A stretch of DNA of 64,000 bases from positions 2,376,501 through 2,440,500 of the forward strand of contig CP131056.1 in NCBI GenBank assembly GCA_030657355.1, written 5' to 3'. This DNA comes from Radicibacter daui (GTDB taxonomy: Bacteria > Pseudomonadota > Alphaproteobacteria > Radicibacterales > Radicibacteraceae). The notes under the pieces are model-generated. The model made no database searches, was not told where the DNA came from, and worked only from the letters and a program-made list of their open reading frames with translations. Below, piece by piece: positions 58,847 through 64,000 of this stretch (positions are counted from its first letter, which is position 1; each line of letters opens with the position of its first letter). Both the position numbers and the translations under genes were made by a program.

Positions 58847-61082
58847 AGGCCGCGCTGCCAGCCTCGCCAGCATGGAGCGCGTTGATATCGAGCGACGTCT
58901 TGGCAACGGCAACCATCGTATCGCCATCCGCAGCGGAGGCGACGTTGCTGGCTACCTGGACGGTAGGAAAGGCGAAGCGAATGTCGTTGGCGCTGAAGGC
59001 GTTCTTGATCATCGCCAGCGCCTTGCGGCGAATGGTGAACTGCTCTCCCGGTTTGGTGGTCATCTTGACCCGGATCTGGATCGCATAATCACCGAACTGC
59101 TCGACACCCTGCATCTTCAACGGTTCAAGGATATGCGCCGCAAATTCGGGATCCGCCGCCAGTTCCAGCCCGACCTGCTTGATGATCTTACGGGCCTTTT
59201 CAAGGTCCGTGTCATAGGTCACGCCGAACATCATCTTTTCGATGACCCAGTCGCGGCTCATGTTCTGCACCGCCCCCAGCTCACCGAACGGCACGGTATA
59301 AAGCGGCCCCCGGTGATGGCGCAGCTTGACGGACCGCAGGCTGAAAGACTCAACGGTTCCCTTGTAGCTGCCGCTCTGAATGTATTCGCCAACGCGGAAA
59401 GCATCGTCGAGCAGGAAGAACACGCCGCTGATGACATCCTTCACCAGCGTCTGCGCACCGAAACCGACGGCAACGCCGACGACACCAGCGCCCGCGATCA
59501 GCGGCGCGATCTCGATCCCCATGGAGGAGAGCACCATGAGCGCCGAGATCACGAAGATCACCACGAAAAGGATATTGCGCAGGATGGGCAGCAGCGTGCG
59601 CAGGCGCGCATCGCGCCGGGCCTTGTCTGCCAATGCCTCCGGGCTATCCGGCTGCCGGCCGAGGCCAAGAGCTGCACCGGAGAGCCGCGCATCGATGAAC
59701 GCGCGCAGAAATTGCCAGAGAAATTCCGCCACCAGCAGAATGACAACGGCCTTGAGCGCGCCGCGCATCAGCCGCGTGGAAATGGTGTCCCCCAGCGCAA
59801 CGCTGTTGAGGTTGATGTGCCAGGCATTGGCCAGCAGCATGGCCGCGCCGACGATGAGAAGCGTGCGAATACCGCGGTCAAGGCAAACCTTGGCGACGGA
59901 GCGGAAGGCCTCCTCGGCATCCTCGCCCTCCGGCGGCCGCAGCACATGGTCGACACTGGCGCTGACCCCGCGAATGGCAAGCGGCAGGCCAACGGCAACA
60001 ACCGCCAGCCAGAAGAGCTGCTCCGCCTGCAAAACCCAGAGCAGCCACAAGCTGCACAGGTAAAGCGTCAGCAGCGCCCGGACGAGGCGCGGATGGCGTC
60101 CCCCCGCCTCTGCTCCCTCATCCTGAGTTACCGCTGCCACACGGGCTGGCGGATGACGCCACAGCGCCTCGATAGCCACCAGCAGCAGGATGAGGCCGAG
60201 CTGATAAAAAAGCAGCTCCTGCGCCGGTTCCGACAGCCCCAGCGTGGTCAGGAGTTCGATCGTCACCCAGCCGAAAGCGGCAAGCCCCGTTATCAGGCCA
60301 AAGCGCACAAACCAGAACCAGGCGGCCGCCGTCGTCATCGGCACGAGCCGGAAGCGCACGGCCCCCGGCGCCAGCGCAAAGCGTCCAATGATCAGAGAGA
60401 TACGGATGAAGACCAGTGCCGCCAGATTGCCGGTCACAATCTCGCGCAGCAGCGGCGGCCAGTCGAAAGCCAGGAAGGCGCCGACGGTTGCCAGCGAAAA
60501 ACAGACGATGACGGTAAAGCCGAAGCACATGCGGATGGCAGCCGCCTGCAACCGGCCCGATGCGGTGTCGACAGGCAGTGTCAAAAGCCAGCGCAGAAAA
60601 CCCGCCTTGTGCATGAGCACACGAAAAGCGAGGTCCGCCGCAACGCCGAAACCAAGAAAGATCAGGATCAGCACCCAAGGAGAAACCTTGAGGTCCTGCA
60701 CCTCGAGCGCCAGAACCATTCGCGCATGCGCAATCTGATCCGACAGGGTAGGCAACGCGTCGGCAAGCCGGATCAGATGATCACGGATATCGCCCAGCAT
60801 CCGGTCCATCGAGGCGGGCATGCCGGTTCCCAGAACGGCTGGCGCGGTCCCTGATGCCGTGGCGGCCACCGGCGCGCCGCCGTCGTGCTGGCCAGCAGCC
60901 CATTGCTGAACGACGGGATCGTTCATTAACTGAAGGAGTTGCTGTACCTGGGCGGGCGGCGTGACTGCCGGGGACACTGTTTCAGCGGCTGTAGCGGGAA
61001 ACGCCAGCGCGAGCAGAAACAATACGGCAGAGCCCCCCAGAAATGCCGCCAATCTTCGGCTCGATCGACCTTCCACCTGCAT
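58845..61082 (-). CDS. Large MscS-family mechanosensitive channel
   Basis: 745 residues. Signal peptide about 1-32 (FLGGSAVLFLLALAFPATAAE), a periplasmic part of about 110 residues, many membrane helices, then the MscS pore helix and beta domain: AGAGVVGVAVGFGAQTLVKDVISGVFFLLDDAFRVGEYI (about 549-587). The Gly/Ala pattern of the pore helix is intact. Protects against osmotic down-shock. ATG 61082 has a GGGGGCGG-like site and starts the signal peptide; the frame to 61193 overlaps the tRNA-Glu terminator. Sits next to opgD, another osmotic gene. Confidence 0.9.
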   Translation of the reverse strand: MQVEGRSSRRLAAFLGGSAVLFLLALAFPATAAETVSPAVTPPAQVQQLLQLMNDPVVQQWAAGQHDGGAPVAATASGTAPAVLGTGMPASMDRMLGDIRDHLIRLADALPTLSDQIAHARMVLALEVQDLKVSPWVLILIFLGFGVAADLAFRVLMHKAGFLRWLLTLPVDTASGRLQAAAIRMCFGFTVIVCFSLATVGAFLAFDWPPLLREIVTGNLAALVFIRISLIIGRFALAPGAVRFRLVPMTTAAAWFWFVRFGLITGLAAFGWVTIELLTTLGLSEPAQELLFYQLGLILLLVAIEALWRHPPARVAAVTQDEGAEAGGRHPRLVRALLTLYLCSLWLLWVLQAEQLFWLAVVAVGLPLAIRGVSASVDHVLRPPEGEDAEEAFRSVAKVCLDRGIRTLLIVGAAMLLANAWHINLNSVALGDTISTRLMRGALKAVVILLVAEFLWQFLRAFIDARLSGAALGLGRQPDSPEALADKARRDARLRTLLPILRNILFVVIFVISALMVLSSMGIEIAPLIAGAGVVGVAVGFGAQTLVKDVISGVFFLLDDAFRVGEYIQSGSYKGTVESFSLRSVKLRHHRGPLYTVPFGELGAVQNMSRDWVIEKMMFGVTYDTDLEKARKIIKQVGLELAADPEFAAHILEPLKMQGVEQFGDYAIQIRVKMTTKPGEQFTIRRKALAMIKNAFSANDIRFAFPTVQVASNVASAADGDTMVAVAKTSLDINALHAGEAGSAA

Positions 61083-61181
61083 GCCGCCCCCAGCTGCAAA
61101 AATCATTATTGAACGTAGTCTAGCAGAAAGCCGGCGCTGACAATATTCGGGCGCCGGCGTGCGGTTCTGGCGAAGGAAAAG

Positions 61182-61222
61182 GTACAAAAGCAAAAAGCCC
61201 TGCCTTGCGGCAGGGCCTTTTT
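61182..61222 (-). terminator. Terminator of tRNA-Glu
   Basis: An 8-bp perfect stem (61197-61204 with 61209-61216, loop TTGC) followed on the minus strand by TTTTTGCTTTTG. Confidence 0.88.
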
Positions 61223-61225
61223 GTT

Positions 61226-61301
<76 letters not shown>

Positions 61302-61399
61302 ATAAGGACTTTTTTGTTACCCCGTCGCTGGGGTGGCGGTTAAATAGCCGAGCAGGCCGGGGGGTGCAAGAGGCAAAATCAAATTATTTTCGATTTCTG

Positions 61400-63253
61400 C
61401 TAAAGCGTTGATCCGGCCCACACTTCCGCCACGTCCTCAATCACGAACTGGGCGCTCTCCCGACCGTTCCAGCTATCGAGGCGCAAATGCCCGGCGATAT
61501 GGACCGGAGCGGAGCTTGCCCCCAGCAGGCGTGCCCCCAGATCGCTGTCCGCACAGCGGAAGGCAATCGCCTTCAGCCTGCCGCCGCTGGCCGTATCGGC
61601 AATCATGCAGCGGACATGGCTGCCGCCGACGATGGCCGGCGCCACGATGCGAGCGTTGGAGAGCACAAAACGCGGCTCGCTGTTGGCAGTACCGAACGGG
61701 GCAAGCCGCTGCAGGGTATTAGCAAGATCGATGGTCGCCGCTTGCGCTCCGATCACCCCGTCGATCTCGATGCCAGGCTGCGGCACCGTGCCGGAAAGCT
61801 GGCGGGAAAGATGCTCGGCCAGAAAAACTGTCAGCGCCGGAAGCTGCGACCGTTCAACGGTCAGACCCGCCGCCATCGCGTGACCGCCGCCGGCAATCAG
61901 CAGGCCGGCCTGGCGGGCGGCCAGAATGGCAGAGCCGAGATCAACGCCCGGCACGGAGCGCCCGGACCCCTTGCCGGTTTCGCCATCAAAGGCGATGGCG
62001 AGCGACGGCTTGCCCGACTGGTCCTTGATCCGGCTGGCGACGATGCCGATGACGCCGGGATGCCAGGCCTCGCCGGACACAATGACCAGCGGCACGTCCG
62101 GGGCAGCAGTCTCGGCGGCTTCCGCCTGCTCCCGTGCTTCGGCCAGCACGGCCTGCTCGATTTCCTTGCGCTGGCCGTTGAGGGCATCGAGTTCAGCAGC
62201 CAGCGCCCGCACTTCGACAGGATCATCGCTGCTAAGAAGGCGCGATCCGCTGGCCGCGCGCCCTACCCGTCCGCCCGCATTGACGCGGGGGCCAAGGATG
62301 AAGCCGAGATGGTAGGCACCCGGCTTTTCCGACACTCCCGCCACATCGGCCAGCGCCGCCATGCCCGGGTTGCCACGGCCGGCGATCACACGCAGCCCCT
62401 GGCTCACCAGCGCGCGGTTGAGCCCCAGAAGCGGAACGACGTCGCACACGGTGCCAAGGGCGACGAGGTCGAGCCAGCCCATGAGATTGGGTTCGCTGCG
62501 GCCTTCGGCAAAGAAGCCTGCCTGCCGCAGGCAGCGATTGACCGCCACCAGCGTCAGGAAGCTGACGCCCACAGCACAAAGAGAACGAAGGCCGGAAGTG
62601 TCGTCATGCCGGTTGGGATTGACGATGGCAAAGACCCGCGGCAGCGCGGCTTCCACCTCATGATGGTCGAGGACGATGATCTCCATCCCCTCGCCCGCCG
62701 CCGCTTCCAGCACTTCAATGGCTGTTGAGCCGCAGTCGACGGTAAGGAAGAGCCCGGCGCCCCGGCTTTTGAGCCCCTGCAAGGCCGGCAGATTAGGGCC
62801 GTAGCCTTCTTCGATGCGATCCGGAATATGGATGTCAGCTTCGATGCCAACGGCGCTGAAATAGCGCTTGAGCAGCGCTGTCGAGGTCGCGCCGTCGACA
62901 TCATAGTCGCCGAGAATGCCGATGCGCTCGCCGCGGCGGACGGCTTCGGCAAGACGGGCGGCTGCCTTGTCCATGTCGATGAGCCGGCTCGGGTCCGGCA
63001 TCAGGGCGCGCAGGGTGGGATTGAGAAAGCTCTCGGCTTCTTCAAGGCCGATGCCGCGCGCCGCCATCATGCTGGCGACGACGCCCGGAACATCATGACG
63101 CTGGGAAAGAGCCAGCGCCTCGCGCTCGCTGGTAACGGTCGGCTGGCGGCGCCACAGCCAGCGCCGGCCGGCAACAGAACGTTCGACACCGAGGACGAGG
63201 CCGCTAGCGGCCTCGTCCTCGGTCCGGGGATCAGCGGATAGGACGTTGGTCAA
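61400..63253 (-). CDS. recJ: RecJ, single-stranded-DNA exonuclease
   Basis: 617 residues from TTG 63253. DHH phosphoesterase: motif I GILGDYDVDGATSTALL, motif III LTVDCGSTA, motif IV IIVLDHHEVEAALP, and the DHHA1 part with LIAGGGHAMAAGLTVE; an OB domain ends it. Degrades 5' single-stranded DNA in repair. No ATG start exists near the N-terminus: the frame opens at TTG 63289 inside glpX, and TTG 63253 is the next candidate; neither has a clear ribosome site. Overlaps glpX by about 20 bases, so coupled translation is likely. Confidence 0.92.
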   Translation of the reverse strand: MTNVLSADPRTEDEAASGLVLGVERSVAGRRWLWRRQPTVTSEREALALSQRHDVPGVVASMMAARGIGLEEAESFLNPTLRALMPDPSRLIDMDKAAARLAEAVRRGERIGILGDYDVDGATSTALLKRYFSAVGIEADIHIPDRIEEGYGPNLPALQGLKSRGAGLFLTVDCGSTAIEVLEAAAGEGMEIIVLDHHEVEAALPRVFAIVNPNRHDDTSGLRSLCAVGVSFLTLVAVNRCLRQAGFFAEGRSEPNLMGWLDLVALGTVCDVVPLLGLNRALVSQGLRVIAGRGNPGMAALADVAGVSEKPGAYHLGFILGPRVNAGGRVGRAASGSRLLSSDDPVEVRALAAELDALNGQRKEIEQAVLAEAREQAEAAETAAPDVPLVIVSGEAWHPGVIGIVASRIKDQSGKPSLAIAFDGETGKGSGRSVPGVDLGSAILAARQAGLLIAGGGHAMAAGLTVERSQLPALTVFLAEHLSRQLSGTVPQPGIEIDGVIGAQAATIDLANTLQRLAPFGTANSEPRFVLSNARIVAPAIVGGSHVRCMIADTASGGRLKAIAFRCADSDLGARLLGASSAPVHIAGHLRLDSWNGRESAQFVIEDVAEVWAGSTL

Positions 63254-64000
63254 GTTTCGGATGCCGGGCGAAATTATGAACCGCCTCAATGTAGCGGACT
63301 GTGCCGCTCTTGGAACGCATTACGATGGAATGGGTGCGCGCACCGCCGGCAAAACGGCGCACGCCCTTGAGCAGGCTGCCGTCCGTCACACCGGTCGCCG
63401 CGAACATCACGCTGCCGCTGGCAAGATCGGTAAGTGCATATTTGCGATCCAGATCCTTGACGCCCCAGCGGTCGGCGCGGGCCTTTTCCTCATCATTGCG
63501 GAAGATGAGGCGCCCCTGCATCTGGCCACCGGTGCAGCGCAGGGCCGCAGCCGCCAGCACGCCTTCCGGCGCCCCGCCGATGCCCATATAGATGTCGATT
63601 CCCGAGCCGGGCTGGGAGGTTGCGATCACACCCGCCACATCGCCATCGGAGATGAGCACGATGCGGGCACCCGCCTCGCGCACTTCCTGGATGAGGGCGG
63701 AATGGCGCGGCCGGTCGAGAATGCAGACGGCAAGGTCATTGACGTCTTCGCCGCGGAAATCCGCCAGTGCCCGCAGGTTTTCGGTCGGCGACATGTCGAG
63801 ATCGACAATGCCTTCCGGCAGGCCGGCACCGACGGCGATCTTCTGCATGTAGACGTCGGGCGCATTAAGGAACCCGCCAGCCTCGGCCATGGCCACGCAG
63901 GCCATCGCGTTGGGCAGGCCCTTGGCCGTGATGGTCGTGCCTTCCAGCGGATCGAGCGCAATGTCGATCTTGGGGCCGCCGGAGCCGACCTTTTCACCGA
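63231..64000 (-). CDS. glpX: GlpX, class II fructose-1,6-bisphosphatase, N-terminus beyond window
   Basis: The frame is open to the window edge, giving the C-terminal 255 or so residues. Diagnostic segments: KIDIALDPLEGTTITAKGLPNAMACVAMAE with the metal-binding Asp/Glu, VLISDGDVAGVIATSQPGSGIDIYMGIGGAPEGVLAAAALRC and GARTHSIVMRSKSGTVRYIE. Hydrolyses fructose-1,6-bisphosphate in gluconeogenesis. The start is outside the window. Coupled to recJ, an order seen in other alphaproteobacteria from memory. Confidence 0.94.
   Translation of the reverse strand, partial: GEKVGSGGPKIDIALDPLEGTTITAKGLPNAMACVAMAEAGGFLNAPDVYMQKIAVGAGLPEGIVDLDMSPTENLRALADFRGEDVNDLAVCILDRPRHSALIQEVREAGARIVLISDGDVAGVIATSQPGSGIDIYMGIGGAPEGVLAAAALRCTGGQMQGRLIFRNDEEKARADRWGVKDLDRKYALTDLASGSVMFAATGVTDGSLLKGVRRFAGGARTHSIVMRSKSGTVRYIEAVHNFARHPKLDQRPIR

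Noticed and set aside
58872-60854. 660-codon open frame antisense to the MscS-type gene
   Set aside because: The minus-strand protein has a signal peptide and MscS core; the plus-strand translation is low-complexity Gln/Arg/His without a domain.

Overview
This window reads as a chromosomal segment of a GC-rich alphaproteobacterium. The order yajC-secD-secF, tatABC-serS-pcm-nlpD, scpA-scpB-nagZ and the presence of popZ, an aapJQMP-type amino-acid transporter, HWE-kinase signalling and EcfG-type promoters all point that way. A Rhodospirillales-like lineage is my guess from gene content, but no marker here fixes it. No phage, integrase, insertion sequence or CRISPR array is visible, and coding density and codon use look uniform.

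Layout. 1-10.5 kb: end of trmFO, an NDUFAF6-like synthase homologue, the squalene operon hpnCDE, Fe-superoxide dismutase, an NDUFAF3-like (Mth938) protein, and the yajC-secD-secF translocon. 9.5-22.3 kb: an AAA ATPase, an NlpD-like lipoprotein, pcm, serS, tatCBA, scpBA, nagZ, a SPOR protein, a dGTPase-like protein, ErpA-type Fe-S carrier and exonuclease III. This block matches the usual alphaproteobacterial order, but argS and surE are absent from their customary places. 22.3-29.8 kb: valS, popZ, a TolC-type channel, a second PCMT-like protein, tRNA-Cys, two identical tRNA-Asn genes and a Crp/Fnr-type regulator. 29.9-33.1 kb: a light-sensing operon of heme oxygenase, bacteriophytochrome with HWE kinase, and a single-domain response regulator. 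33.2-36.6 kb: Nudix hydrolase, cysteine synthase, mercaptopyruvate sulfurtransferase and a BON-like protein. 36.9-40.9 kb: PRC-barrel protein, an ECF sigma factor resembling EcfG, and a phospholipase-D/VTT membrane fusion. 41-45.3 kb: aapJQMP. 45.9-58.8 kb: hisI, RidA, MFS exporter, a PAS-GAF-GGDEF-EAL protein, a hydratase, tRNA-Arg, NDUFS4-like subunit, tRNA-Pro, DUF192, amidotransferase, patatin, SAM hydrolase, EamA exporter, a miniature chemotaxis signalling protein and periplasmic glucan protein OpgD. 58.8-64 kb: MscS-type channel, tRNA-Glu, recJ and the start-truncated glpX.

The most interesting theme is a scattered set of promoters with the general-stress (EcfG) consensus GGAAC-N16/17-CGTT. 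Three exact matches precede the ECF sigma gene, the PLD/VTT gene and opgD, and a near match precedes the BON-like gene. All three non-sigma targets look like envelope or osmotic-stress functions. The nearby phytochrome HWE kinase and its FATGUY-type receiver are of families that feed the general stress response in other alphaproteobacteria, so a light-to-envelope-stress circuit is a testable inference. Nothing else in the window looks like a wholly new system.
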